This document shows, piece by piece, positions 18,264 through 27,446 of a stretch of DNA of 63,115 nucleotides. How positions within the stretch are numbered: position 1 is the stretch's first letter; every line of letters starts with the position of its first letter. The notes beneath the pieces are model-generated. The model was not told the DNA's origin. It worked only from the letters and a program-made list of their open reading frames with translations, and made no database searches. Source of the stretch: Opitutia bacterium (GTDB lineage: Bacteria > Verrucomicrobiota > Verrucomicrobiia > Opitutales > Opitutaceae); contig CANJIU010000052.1 in NCBI GenBank assembly GCA_947474365.1, positions 1-63,115 of the forward strand, written 5' to 3'. A program made the translations under genes and the position numbers.

Positions 18264-20309
18264 ATGACACCCGCCGAGGCCCAGCAACGTATCGCCGAAT
18301 TGCGCGCGGAAGTCGCGCGCCACGACGAGCTGTATTACCGGCGCGCGAAGCCGGAGGTCACGGATTTTGACTACGACCAGCTGAAGGAGCAGCTCGCGGC
18401 CTTGGAGCGGCAGTTTCCGGACGTGGCCGGTGCGCTCGGTGTGGATACGCCGACCGCGCGCGTGGGCGACGATCGCACGGAGGGGTTTGCCCGGGTGAAG
18501 CATCGCCAGGCGATGACGACGCTCGACAACACGTACGACGAGGCGGAACTGCGTGAATTTCATGCGCGGTTGGCGAAGGCGCTTGGGAGCGAGGATCTCG
18601 CCTACACCGTTGAGCCGAAGATCGACGGCGTCGCGGTCAGCCTTACCTACGAGCGCGGGGTGCTGACCCGCGCGGTCACCCGGGGCGATGGCGAGGAAGG
18701 GGACGATGTCACGGTCAATGTGCGCACGATTCACGGACTGCCGACGAAGCTGGCCGGCGCGCCGCTGCCGGAGGTGATCGAGATTCGAGGGGAGATCTTC
18801 CTGCGGGAAGAAGAGTTCCGCCGCATCAACCAATTGCAGGAGGAGGCCGGTGAGGCGCCCTACGCCAACCCGCGCAATCTCGCGGCCGGCACGCTGAAGC
18901 AACTCGATCCAAAGCTCGTGGGATCGCGGCGGTTGGAAATTGTTCTCTATGGATTGGGAGTCTGTGAGCCTGCGGTGGTCGATTCTCAAACGGGCTATCA
19001 CACGCAATTGAAGGCGTGGGGACTGCCGGTCGTGGAGCGAATCTGGAGCGTGCGCGGAGTCGATGCGATCTGCGCGGCGGTGCAGGAACTCGACCAGGTG
19101 CGGCGCAGCTTTGCCTATGGCACGGATGGCGCGGTGGTGAAGCTCGATTCGTTTGACCAACAGCGCCACCCGAAAATCGGGTTTCGCGGCATGGGTGCCG
19201 ATGGGAAGGCGGAGGCGGCGCGGAAGCTTTCGCCGCGGTGGGCGTGCGCCTTCAAATTCGCGCCGGATCGCGCGGAGACGCGTGTGCGCGACATCACGAT
19301 CCAAGTCGGGCGGACGGGGGCGATGACTCCGGTGGCGGAACTTGAGCCGGTGTTTCTTGCGGGCACCACGGTGAAGCGCGCGACCTTGCATAATGCGGAT
19401 GAAATCGCACGGAAGGATGTGCGCATCGGCGATGCGGTGCTGGTCGAAAAGGCGGGCGAAATCATCCCGGCCGTGGTCGCGGTGCTGGTGGAGAAACGCC
19501 CCGGTGACAGCGTGCCCTATGCATTTCCGCGGCACTGCCCGGTGTGTGCGACCGTGGCCGTGCGCGGCGAGGGTGAGGTCGTCTGGCGTTGTCCCAATCC
19601 GCATTGTCCGGAAAAGGTGCGCCGCCGGGTTGAGCATTTTGCCTCGAAGGCCGGTGTCGACATCGAGGGCCTGGGCGAGGAGATGGTCGCGTTGCTTCTG
19701 GAGAAAGGCCTGATCAAAACTATTCCGGACATCTTCCGGGTGAAGGTGGAGGATCTGTTGCCGTTGAAGAAATCCGGGGAAGTCTGGGCTGGAAACCTCG
19801 TCGCTGGCATCGATGCGCGGCGGACCGCGGATCTTTGGCGGGTGATCAACGGACTCGGCATTCCGCAGGTGGGAGCGGCGGCGGCGAAGGATTTGGCGCG
19901 GACGTTTCGATCGCTTGACGCCCTGGCCGTGGCCACCGAGGCGGAACTCCTGCGCGTCGACGGCTTTGGCGAAAAGACCGCCGCAGCCGTGCTGGCGTGG
20001 TTTTCAGAATCCACCAATCGCCAGTTGCTGCAAGATTTGCGGGCCGCGGGTATGAGCCCGACTCCACCGATCGCCGCCAGCGGTGCCTTGGCGGGCAAGA
20101 TTTTTGTCATCACTGGCACGCTTCCCACGCTTAGTCGGGAGGAGGCGACCGCGAAAATCGAGGCGGCCGGGGGAAAGGCGAGCGGCAGTGTGAGCAAGAA
20201 AACGCATTACGTCCTCGCCGGCGAAGAGGCCGGATCGAAACTTGAAAAGGCGAGGACGCTTGGCGTGCCCGTCATCGACGAGGCTGAGTTCTTGCGGATG
20301 GTCGGGTAA
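18264..20309 (+). CDS. ligA: NAD-dependent DNA ligase LigA
   Basis: 681 residues with the full LigA order: domain Ia (1-65), adenylation domain with catalytic K119 in EPKIDGVAVS (70-335), OB fold (340-420), four-cysteine zinc finger (C425, C428, C443, C448), helix-hairpin-helix region (455-595) and BRCT (about 605-681). It seals nicks in replication and repair using NAD+. A short insertion around residues 307-322, before the PRWACAFKF motif, is slightly longer than usual. It starts 69 bases after the TPR gene and has no functional link to it. Confidence 0.97.
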   Translation: MTPAEAQQRIAELRAEVARHDELYYRRAKPEVTDFDYDQLKEQLAALERQFPDVAGALGVDTPTARVGDDRTEGFARVKHRQAMTTLDNTYDEAELREFHARLAKALGSEDLAYTVEPKIDGVAVSLTYERGVLTRAVTRGDGEEGDDVTVNVRTIHGLPTKLAGAPLPEVIEIRGEIFLREEEFRRINQLQEEAGEAPYANPRNLAAGTLKQLDPKLVGSRRLEIVLYGLGVCEPAVVDSQTGYHTQLKAWGLPVVERIWSVRGVDAICAAVQELDQVRRSFAYGTDGAVVKLDSFDQQRHPKIGFRGMGADGKAEAARKLSPRWACAFKFAPDRAETRVRDITIQVGRTGAMTPVAELEPVFLAGTTVKRATLHNADEIARKDVRIGDAVLVEKAGEIIPAVVAVLVEKRPGDSVPYAFPRHCPVCATVAVRGEGEVVWRCPNPHCPEKVRRRVEHFASKAGVDIEGLGEEMVALLLEKGLIKTIPDIFRVKVEDLLPLKKSGEVWAGNLVAGIDARRTADLWRVINGLGIPQVGAAAAKDLARTFRSLDALAVATEAELLRVDGFGEKTAAAVLAWFSESTNRQLLQDLRAAGMSPTPPIAASGALAGKIFVITGTLPTLSREEATAKIEAAGGKASGSVSKKTHYVLAGEEAGSKLEKARTLGVPVIDEAEFLRMVG

Positions 20310-20489
20310 ATGGGGCTCCGGTTGGGCGAGGCGGAGTGCTTTCCGGGGTGGAGTTCGACTCTGATTTGCACCAATTCGGACAAATCGTTACTCAAAAATC
20401 CTCCGGGCCCGCAACGCCGGGCTGTATTCTTGCGTCGACCACTACGCTTGCCTGTTCTGCGCCTTCGTATTCCTCTTTGTTTCCTGTCG

Positions 20490-20499
20490 CCCCCCCCCC
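20490..20499 (+). promoter_or_regulatory. C10 homopolymer tract just upstream of a porin-like gene
   Basis: Ten consecutive C residues lie between 8 and 17 bases before the ATG at 20507, where a ribosome-binding site would normally be; no SD-like sequence is present. Tracts of this length are prone to slippage. Length change here could alter expression of the whole downstream operon, but that is inference. Confidence 0.4.
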
Positions 20500-20506
20500 A
20501 CTTTTG

Positions 20507-21850
20507 ATGCCGTTTCGTCGACCTGACTTTGCCTGGTTTATCGGTGTGAGCGTTCTGCTCACGCTGATGATCGCGGTTGGTCGTGCGGCGGACGTCACTG
20601 CTGCCCAGGTGCAGGAGTTGCTGGAGCAGAACCGACGGTTGCAGGAGCAGGTACGCAGTCAGCAGCAGACGATCGAGGGATTAAATGCGAAGATGTCCGA
20701 GGTTTTGCGGGCGAGCGAACGGCATGAACGCGAGTTGCGTGGGCTGTCTGATCGCGTGGAGGCGGCGGGGGCGGTCGCACCGGTCCGGGCGGGCAATCGC
20801 GGGCATGAAGTGCGGGTTTCCGGCGAGACCGGCATCGCGTTTTTTAACACCGGGATTGAGGGCCAGTTTCCGAAGTCGGAGTTCCGGGCCGACGACCCCG
20901 TGATCGCGATTGAGGCGCCGATCCGGAAGAACACCTATATCTTCACGGAGCTTAAGCTACTCATGCGGGAATCGAATCTGGAGAATTTTCAGCTCGGGGA
21001 AATGTACGTCGACTTCGAGAATGTGTCCGAAGCCTGGGGAATGCCCGGGTTGCTCAATTTCCGCGCGGGTCGGGTCAATATTCCCTTTGGCGAAGAATAT
21101 CAGGTCCGTGGTCCGGTCGCGAATCCGCTCATCTCGCATTCCCTGGCGGATGTGTGGGGAACGGACGAGGGGGTCGAGATCTACGGCCGAATCGGTGCGG
21201 CGCAATATGCCTTGGCCGTGCAGAACGGCGGCGTCAGCCGCCTGCGCGATTTCAACGCGGACAAGTCCGTCGCGGCGCGCGTCAGCTGGGACCCGGCGCG
21301 CTGGCTCCACCTCAGTGGCAGCGCGATGCGGACCGGGGAAATCGCGAGCGTGGCGGACAATCTTTCGGAGGTGTGGTTCGCCAACGGCTTTTTTCGGTCG
21401 GTCGCCCCGGGGGGGCGCGCCACGAGCTTTTGGGTGACCCTGCAGGAAGTCGACGCCATGGCGCGCTGGAAAAACGGGCATCTGAGCGGGACTTTGGGTG
21501 GGGCGCGCTATGCCGACAATGATCGGGTGGCGGACAATTCGCGCGGCTTCCATTACCGCACCCTTGAGGCGGTGCAGGATATTTCCGGCGGGTTCTACGG
21601 CGCCTTACGGTATTCCGACATTCGCGTTGCGCGGGGATATCCACTGGCGGGTTGGGGTGCGATGGGGCAGTTCTTCTTCCGGCCGACGCTGACCACCGGA
21701 TTACAGCGGACGAGCGTGGGGTTGGGCTACCGTTTTGGACCGCCGTTGGTGTTGAAATTCGAATATGCGTGGGAATCGGGCCGGACGGCGTCCGGATTGC
21801 GTCGCGACAAGGAGGATTTTTTTGGGACCGAACTGGGGGTGAAATTTTGA
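20507..21850 (+). CDS. Porin-like outer-membrane beta-barrel with coiled-coil N-terminus
   Basis: 447 residues from the ATG at 20507; the frame is open further upstream, but only this start gives a signal peptide (1-27, ending GRA). Residues 30-85 form a heptad-rich coiled coil (VQELLEQNRRLQEQV), as in trimeric porins of the OprP/phosphate-selective type. Residues 100-447 alternate as amphipathic strands and end in a terminal Phe (GVKF), the outer-membrane assembly signal. It is the first gene of a three-gene operon with a blue copper protein (2-base gap) and a hybrid kinase. The solute is unknown; the context suggests copper or a redox partner. Confidence 0.75.
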   Translation: MPFRRPDFAWFIGVSVLLTLMIAVGRAADVTAAQVQELLEQNRRLQEQVRSQQQTIEGLNAKMSEVLRASERHERELRGLSDRVEAAGAVAPVRAGNRGHEVRVSGETGIAFFNTGIEGQFPKSEFRADDPVIAIEAPIRKNTYIFTELKLLMRESNLENFQLGEMYVDFENVSEAWGMPGLLNFRAGRVNIPFGEEYQVRGPVANPLISHSLADVWGTDEGVEIYGRIGAAQYALAVQNGGVSRLRDFNADKSVAARVSWDPARWLHLSGSAMRTGEIASVADNLSEVWFANGFFRSVAPGGRATSFWVTLQEVDAMARWKNGHLSGTLGGARYADNDRVADNSRGFHYRTLEAVQDISGGFYGALRYSDIRVARGYPLAGWGAMGQFFFRPTLTTGLQRTSVGLGYRFGPPLVLKFEYAWESGRTASGLRRDKEDFFGTELGVKF

Positions 21851-21852
21851 AT

Positions 21853-22551
21853 ATGACCGTGAAACAAATTCTCAGGTGGATGGCGTTCCTCGGCGCATTG
21901 GCCTCGGCGGAGGGCCGTGCCGGCTCAATCTCGGGCAGTGTCCGGGGGGTGGCGCCGGCCGGTGGACCGGCGGCGGCCGCGGAGTCCGGCGGTGCGTATG
22001 AGAGCCGGCGTTACAAGTACGTCGAGCGAATCGATTATGCGGCGCTCCGGGATTTTGTCGTCTACGTCGATCAGCCGGTGGAGGAAGTGCTGCCGCCGGA
22101 CCGGCGCGCCCAGTCCGTCAAGACGACCCAGAAAGACGCGAACTTCGAGCCGCACGTGCTGCCGGTGATGGTCGGCACGACAGTGCGCTGGCCGAACGAG
22201 GACGATATTTTTCACAACGTGTTCTCGATGTCGGATGCCAAGGAATTCGATCTCGGCTACTACAAGAAGGAGAAGGTACCCGAGGTGACGTTCGACCGGG
22301 TGGGGCGGGTGGATGTGTTTTGCGCGATCCACAGCAAGATGCACTGCGTGATTTTGGTGGTGCCGAATCCGTTCTTCGCCACGACCGACGAGAAAAACCG
22401 TTTCCTCATCAAGAACGTTCCAGCCGGGACCTACAAGGTGCGCGCCTGGCATGAACGTTTGCCCGGCCAGACCCGCCAGATTGTGGTGCCGGCGGAGGGC
22501 GAGGTGACGGTCGAGTTTGTGCTCGGGGTCGGTCAGGTTCCGAAGCCCTGA
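21853..22551 (+). CDS. Amicyanin-like cupredoxin with C-terminal CnaB/CarboxypepD-like domain
   Basis: 232 residues from the ATG at 21853, two bases after the porin stop. Signal peptide about 1-23. A type 1 copper site is legible: H121 in FHNVF, C157, H160 and M163 in FCAIHSKMHC. The Cys-x2-His-x2-Met spacing is that of amicyanin. Residues 175-232 form a small beta domain of the carboxypeptidase-regulatory type (NVPAGTYKVRAW). Exported proteins like this are often labelled 'methylamine utilization protein', but no methylamine dehydrogenase genes are present. It probably carries electrons or copper in the periplasm, next to the kinase gene that starts two bases after its stop codon. Confidence 0.82.
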   Translation: MTVKQILRWMAFLGALASAEGRAGSISGSVRGVAPAGGPAAAAESGGAYESRRYKYVERIDYAALRDFVVYVDQPVEEVLPPDRRAQSVKTTQKDANFEPHVLPVMVGTTVRWPNEDDIFHNVFSMSDAKEFDLGYYKKEKVPEVTFDRVGRVDVFCAIHSKMHCVILVVPNPFFATTDEKNRFLIKNVPAGTYKVRAWHERLPGQTRQIVVPAEGEVTVEFVLGVGQVPKP

Positions 22552-22553
22552 CG

Positions 22554-24800
22554 ATGGACGTCCCGCGCCGCAGCTATCGTGTCAGTCTTCAGGCCAAGGT
22601 GATGGCGGTGGTGGTGGCTGTGTTGGTGGCGCTGCCGGTTGTCACGCTGTCAATTGTCGACCTGCGGCTGCGCCGCCAGATGGAACTCGACGCGGACCTC
22701 GCACTCGCGACGGCCCGCGGATCGTTTGTGCAGGCGCTCGACGTACAGTCGCGGGAGTTGGTGGTGCGGTTTCGCACGGGCACGGGCGACCAGCGGTTCC
22801 TGCGCATTCTGCGACTCGGCGATGCGGCGACGATGCAGGATTTTCTCCGGCGGGCGGTCCTGGACGAGTTGCGCGACGACACGGAACTCGCGCTCTTCGT
22901 CACGACGGCGCGGGAGGTGCGGGGGGCGAAGCGGGATCAGGCCGCGGTCACGCCCGAGGCGTTTGCCCTGGCGGCAGACTCATTCATCCAGCTGGCGCTT
23001 CGCGGGGAGGAGCACACCGGCAGTGTGTCGGTCGGCGGCTCCGCCTATCACGTCGTCGCGATTCCGGCCGCGCCGCCCGAAGGGCTCGCCGGGGCGCTGG
23101 TCTTTGGCATCCGGATTACCGATACCGCGCTGCAGAGCGTCCGCCCTCCCTCGGCGGAAATCCTTGTGACCGCCGGTGGCCAGATTCTCGCCTCGACCCT
23201 GAAGGACTCTTCGCAAAATACCGCGGTGCTTCGGCAACTGGCGGACAGCGCCACGACGGGGCGCGACGGCATGCTCCTGCTTGGTGGCCAGCGCTACAAG
23301 CCGGTCACCGGTGCGCTGGACGGGGGTGATTCCCGCGAGAGCGTGCGCTATGTGCTGCTGGCGTCGACGGAACAGCGGCTGGCTGCTTTCGAGCAGACGC
23401 GTCTCCGACTGCTGGGGTTGAGCGTGGCGGGCATCCTCGTGAGCGCCGGCGTGGTGTGGTATTTCGTGCGTCGCATCACGCGGCCGCTGATGGAATTGCG
23501 CGACAGCGCCGAGGCGGTGGGGCGGGGTGATTTCTCGCACCGCATCGAGCGCATTTCGAGCGATGAATGCGGCGAGCTCGCTGAGGCGTTCAACCAGATG
23601 ACGACAAACCTGCAGACGTCGCGCGCCGAATTGGAGCGCGCCATGCAGCAGGTCCGCCTGACCCAGGAGCAGCTGATTCAGAGTGAAAAACTTTCCGCCG
23701 TCGGCCAGTTTGTCGCGGGCGTGGCGCACGAGCTGAACAATCCGCTGACGGCGGTCGTTGGCTTCTCCGAGCTGCTGCAGGACATGCCGACCGACAAGAC
23801 GACGCGTTCACATCTCGACCGCATCGCGAAGAGCGCGCACCGCTGTCACAAGATTGTGCACAGCCTGCTCAGTTTTGCGCGGCAGCACCCGCCGGAGCGC
23901 AATCCGGTCGACCTATCCCGGGTGATCGACGACGTCCTGGAAATCATGGCGTACGACCTGCGCACCAGCAACGTGACGGTGACCCGCGAGCTCCCGTCAG
24001 ATTTGCCGCCGATCATGGGCGACGCGCACCAATTGCAGCAGGTCTTCATCAACATCCTCGGCAATGCCCGCCAGGCGATGGAATCATTTCAGCGTGAAGG
24101 TCGGGTGGTGGTACGCGCCCGCCGGGTGAACGGCACGGTGGTGCTGGAATTCCAAGACAACGGGCCTGGCATCAAACCCGAGAACCTCGCGCGCATTTTC
24201 GATCCGTTCTTCACCACGAAGCCGGTTGGCAAAGGCACCGGCCTCGGGCTCAGCCTGTGCTACGGCATCATCCAGGAGCACGGCGGGAAGATTTCGGCGC
24301 GCAGCGACCCGGGGCAGGGGGCCACGTTTGCGATCGAATTGCCGGTCGCCGCCGTCAAACCCGTGGCGCTCTTCCGTACCGGAGACTCCCCTGCTCCTTT
24401 CCCGGTGAAAGAGCGGACGGTTTCCGGCCGCTCCGTCCTCGTGATTGACGATGAGGTGTGGATTCTCGAACTGGCGGCCGAATTGCTGCGGGCAGACGGT
24501 CACAGGGTGGAGACCGCGCAAGGTGGCGAACAGGCGCTCGAAGTGCTGGGGCGGCAAAATTTCGACGTGATCGTATCGGACTGGAAGATGCCCGGCCTGA
24601 ATGGCATCCGTCTCTACGAGCACCTGCGGGCGACGAACTCCCCGGCGGTGCAGCGCGTGCTCTTCATGACGGGTGACGTCGTGAGCGACACCTTTCAGGA
24701 TTTCCTTCGGACCAACAAACTGACCTACCTCTCGAAGCCGTTTGCCACGGGCGAATTTCGCGCCGCGGTCACGCGGATGTTCGGAAGCGCGACCGTCTGA
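22554..24800 (+). CDS. Hybrid sensor histidine kinase / response regulator
   Basis: 748 residues. TM1 about 15-35, a periplasmic sensor region 40-280 of no recognised family, TM2 286-305, HAMP 306-358, a short coiled coil, HisKA with phospho-acceptor H392 (VAHELNNPL), HATPase with N box (NILGNARQA) and G boxes (DNGPGI, GTGLGLSL), and a receiver domain 626-745 with phospho-acceptor D676 and conserved K728. No DNA-binding output domain is fused, so phosphate must pass to another protein. Its start lies two bases after the cupredoxin stop. The simplest reading is that it senses the state of the porin/cupredoxin pair or their ligand. Confidence 0.92.
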   Translation: MDVPRRSYRVSLQAKVMAVVVAVLVALPVVTLSIVDLRLRRQMELDADLALATARGSFVQALDVQSRELVVRFRTGTGDQRFLRILRLGDAATMQDFLRRAVLDELRDDTELALFVTTAREVRGAKRDQAAVTPEAFALAADSFIQLALRGEEHTGSVSVGGSAYHVVAIPAAPPEGLAGALVFGIRITDTALQSVRPPSAEILVTAGGQILASTLKDSSQNTAVLRQLADSATTGRDGMLLLGGQRYKPVTGALDGGDSRESVRYVLLASTEQRLAAFEQTRLRLLGLSVAGILVSAGVVWYFVRRITRPLMELRDSAEAVGRGDFSHRIERISSDECGELAEAFNQMTTNLQTSRAELERAMQQVRLTQEQLIQSEKLSAVGQFVAGVAHELNNPLTAVVGFSELLQDMPTDKTTRSHLDRIAKSAHRCHKIVHSLLSFARQHPPERNPVDLSRVIDDVLEIMAYDLRTSNVTVTRELPSDLPPIMGDAHQLQQVFINILGNARQAMESFQREGRVVVRARRVNGTVVLEFQDNGPGIKPENLARIFDPFFTTKPVGKGTGLGLSLCYGIIQEHGGKISARSDPGQGATFAIELPVAAVKPVALFRTGDSPAPFPVKERTVSGRSVLVIDDEVWILELAAELLRADGHRVETAQGGEQALEVLGRQNFDVIVSDWKMPGLNGIRLYEHLRATNSPAVQRVLFMTGDVVSDTFQDFLRTNKLTYLSKPFATGEFRAAVTRMFGSATV

Positions 24801-24823
24801 GCGGTGCGCCTCCGGTGCGGCAA

Positions 24824-25414
24824 TCAGAACCCGCGTTTTTGCAGCGCCATGCTCAACTCCTGCATGAATGCCTGCCCGTCTTCGGGTGAGGGGCGGTAGC
24901 CCGGCTTGCTGACCTCGGTGAACCCCGGCCGGCCGTATTGGTCGACGACCCATTTGGCGGTCACGCCGTCGCTGAATGTTACGCTGCCGCTGGCCAATGC
25001 GCCGGGCAGGAGCGTGACCTTGTCGACGTCGACGGTCACCGAGCTCTCTCCTTCGGGCGGCAACGCTTCGAGTTCGTCCTCGGGCGGGAGCGCTTCCGGA
25101 GTGTCGTCTGGAGTGTCCTTCGCGAGTCCGAGCTTTTCCTTGGCCTTGTCGAAAAAGCCCTTCTTTTCGGGCGGCGCGGCCCGTGGAGCCGGAGCAGCCG
25201 CCTTCGGGGGCTGGGTCTTCGTCACATCGCTCGCATCGATCTTCGGTGCGGCGTCTTTCAGTTCCAGATTGAGATCGTCGACAAGGAAGCGGACGTCACG
25301 GTAGGTCATCGAGACCTGAAACTGTTCCGTCAGTTTCTTTTGGACGGCGGACAGGTTGTCGCCGGCGGCGACCCACGCTGCGACGGCTTGTTTTTGCTCA
25401 GGAGTTAACGGCAT
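24824..25414 (-). CDS. Hypothetical protein, N-terminal helical domain and acidic linker
   Basis: 196 residues, no signal peptide. Residues 1-50 look like a small helix-rich domain (TPEQKQAVAAWVAAG, then a TYRDVRFLVDDL segment) resembling a degenerate helix-turn-helix. Residues 60-125 are low-complexity, rich in Pro, Ala, Lys and Glu, with a doubled LPPE..LEALPPE unit. Residues 125-196 form a beta-strand-rich C-terminal domain (VTLLPGALASGSVTFSDG). I do not recognise a named family. It is convergent with the kinase gene (23 bases between stops) and upstream of nothing on its strand. Confidence 0.65.
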   Translation of the reverse strand: MPLTPEQKQAVAAWVAAGDNLSAVQKKLTEQFQVSMTYRDVRFLVDDLNLELKDAAPKIDASDVTKTQPPKAAAPAPRAAPPEKKGFFDKAKEKLGLAKDTPDDTPEALPPEDELEALPPEGESSVTVDVDKVTLLPGALASGSVTFSDGVTAKWVVDQYGRPGFTEVSKPGYRPSPEDGQAFMQELSMALQKRGF

Positions 25415-25519
25415 AGGAAAGTTGAAGGCTGAAGGGAGGAAGTTGCAAACAGCATAGCAGCCGTCGCCGGGACTTTCAACTTTCGCCTTTCGCTGCCGCC
25501 CCGTGCGGCAATGCCCACC

Positions 25520-26932
25520 TCACTTGGACAACTGCACCTTGAGGAATTCCACGCTCCCGCGGGTCGAGGAGTCCTGTTCCATCATGTTGTCCACCGCCTT
25601 GCAGGCGTGAATCACGGTCCCGTGGTCACGGCCGCCAAACGCGTCGCCGATTTCCTGCAGGGAATGTTTGGTGAGGGTGCGCGCGAGGTACATCGCGATT
25701 TGCCGCGGGATGGCGATGTTGTTGGGGCGCCGCTTGCTCGTCATGTCGCTGTGGCGAATCTGGTAATGGTCCGCGACGCGCTTCTGGATCGTCTCGATCG
25801 TGAGAATATTCTGCGCCTGCTCCATCAACACGTCGTGGAGCAGCCGCTCGGCGGTGGCCAAATCGAGCACCTTGCTCGTGAGCGCGGAGTAGCTCGACAC
25901 TTTCAGGAGCGCTCCCTCCAGCCGCCGGATGTTCTTCGTGATGTTCTGGGCGATGAAATAGAGGATCGGATCCGGCAGCTGGCAGTTCAGCGTCTGCGCC
26001 TTGGTGCGCAGGATGGCGAGACGGGTCTCGAGATCCGGAGCCTGGATGTCGGCGGGCAGGCCCCATTCGAAGCGCGAGACGAGGCGGGATTCGAGTTTTT
26101 GGATTTCGCTCGCGCGGCGATCGCTCGTCATGACGATCTGTTTACCCGACTCGAAGAGGTCGTTGAAGGTATGGAAAAACTCCTCCTGGATCCGTTCCTT
26201 GCCGGCGAGGAACTGCACATCGTCGAGCAGGAGCACGTCGGCGTGCCGGTAGCGCTGACGGAACTTGGTGAGGCTGTTTTCCTGCAGGGCCTGGATGAAC
26301 TCGTTGGTGAACTTCTCCGTCGAGAGGTAGGCGACGCGGGCGTCTTGGTTGTGGCGGATGATGGCGTGCCCGATGGCGTGCATCAGGTGGGTCTTGCCGA
26401 GCCCGGTTTCGCCGTAGAGGAAGAGGGGATTGTACGCCTGGGCGGGGGCCTGGGCCACGGCCATCGAGGCGGCATGGGCCATCTGGTTGTTCGAACCGAC
26501 GACGAACGTCTCGAAGCTGTTGCGCGGGTTGAGCGTGCCGGCCGCCGGGCCGCGTTCGTCATATCGGGTCGTGCGTCGGGGGGCGGCGACCTTGGAGCGA
26601 CCAGAATGGACGCCTTCGGTCGGAGCGCGGCCACTGTTTGAGGCGTGGGAGCCCGGGGAACCGGGCCGGGCCCCGGCGTCAATCTTGCGCAGGGTCACGT
26701 TGACCATCCGGCCGGCGGTGAGCCGCAACCGCTGCGTGATCAGGTCGAGGTAGTTGTCGTGAATCCAGATCGCGGCAAAATCGTTGGGTACACCCAGGGT
26801 GATCGAATCGCCCGTTGTTTCGAGGCACACCACAGGCTCGAACCACATTTGGAAAACATCTTCCGGGAACAGCGACTTGAAGTCGCATTTCACGGTTTCC
26901 CAGAGGCTGGGAGCAAGGATCGAGGAAGGCAT
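25520..26932 (-). CDS. dnaA: Chromosomal replication initiator DnaA
   Basis: 470 residues with all four domains: N-terminal domain I (1-85), a variable linker (86-135), AAA+ domain with Walker A GETGLGKT (174-181) and Walker B LLLDDVQFL, and the C-terminal DNA-binding domain containing GGRDHGTVIHA. It binds 9-bp DnaA boxes and opens the origin. A perfect box lies 23-31 bases upstream of the start, fitting autoregulation. The usual neighbours dnaN, recF and gyrB are absent; ispG lies upstream instead. Confidence 0.97.
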   Translation of the reverse strand: MPSSILAPSLWETVKCDFKSLFPEDVFQMWFEPVVCLETTGDSITLGVPNDFAAIWIHDNYLDLITQRLRLTAGRMVNVTLRKIDAGARPGSPGSHASNSGRAPTEGVHSGRSKVAAPRRTTRYDERGPAAGTLNPRNSFETFVVGSNNQMAHAASMAVAQAPAQAYNPLFLYGETGLGKTHLMHAIGHAIIRHNQDARVAYLSTEKFTNEFIQALQENSLTKFRQRYRHADVLLLDDVQFLAGKERIQEEFFHTFNDLFESGKQIVMTSDRRASEIQKLESRLVSRFEWGLPADIQAPDLETRLAILRTKAQTLNCQLPDPILYFIAQNITKNIRRLEGALLKVSSYSALTSKVLDLATAERLLHDVLMEQAQNILTIETIQKRVADHYQIRHSDMTSKRRPNNIAIPRQIAMYLARTLTKHSLQEIGDAFGGRDHGTVIHACKAVDNMMEQDSSTRGSVEFLKVQLSK

Positions 26933-27446
26933 GGACGGGCGCTAAATGGCGGGTTTATTCACATTGCCCCATGGAACAGTCCTTCAACATGTCTTTTCCG
27001 TCTGCTCTGCGTCGGCTCGCGGTAACGAAATTCGTGGGCTGCCACCAAGGTGAAGAACTGCCTGGAGTAGGGCTTATGTAAAATCTTGGTAGCTAGCATA
27101 TACTGACCGGTGTTACTGCGGGCGCCGCGGAGACTGACTCGAGCGACATGGGAAAGAACGGTTCTGAGGCAGCTCAGAAATGGACGAGGGCGCAGTAACT
27201 GTGAACCCAAAAACCATTTCAAGGCCAACTTTCGCACAACTTGTTCACATCGGGTTTGAGCATAAGTTTTTCGATTTTTTCGTTGCCACGTTTTGCGGAA
27301 GTTAGGCGACCGAAAACGGCGACGGATTTCCGTAATTTAACCGGTGGTACACCGGCTTGAAACCGGCTTCCGAAGCCAGCCTGGCCGCCACCGCTTTTGT
27401 CACGGTTTGGTGACGGGTCGGCCTTTTCGAATACACCCACCGGCGG
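26933..27446. other. dnaA upstream region, possible oriC
   Basis: A 514-base gap between the ispG stop and the dnaA start, the longest gene-free stretch in the middle of the window. It holds one perfect DnaA box (26955-26963), a one-mismatch box TTGTTCACA at 27241-27249, and a T-rich patch around 27264-27284. That is suggestive of an origin or of dnaA promoter control, but there are too few boxes to call oriC from sequence alone. Confidence 0.45.
26955..26963 (+). promoter_or_regulatory. DnaA box TTATTCACA
   Basis: It matches the consensus TTATNCACA at all positions. Its place 23 bases upstream of the dnaA start codon fits repression of dnaA by its own product. Confidence 0.65.

Noticed and set aside
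21853..22551. Methylamine-utilisation gene
   Set aside because: The cupredoxin has amicyanin-like spacing but no methylamine dehydrogenase or maturation genes are nearby.
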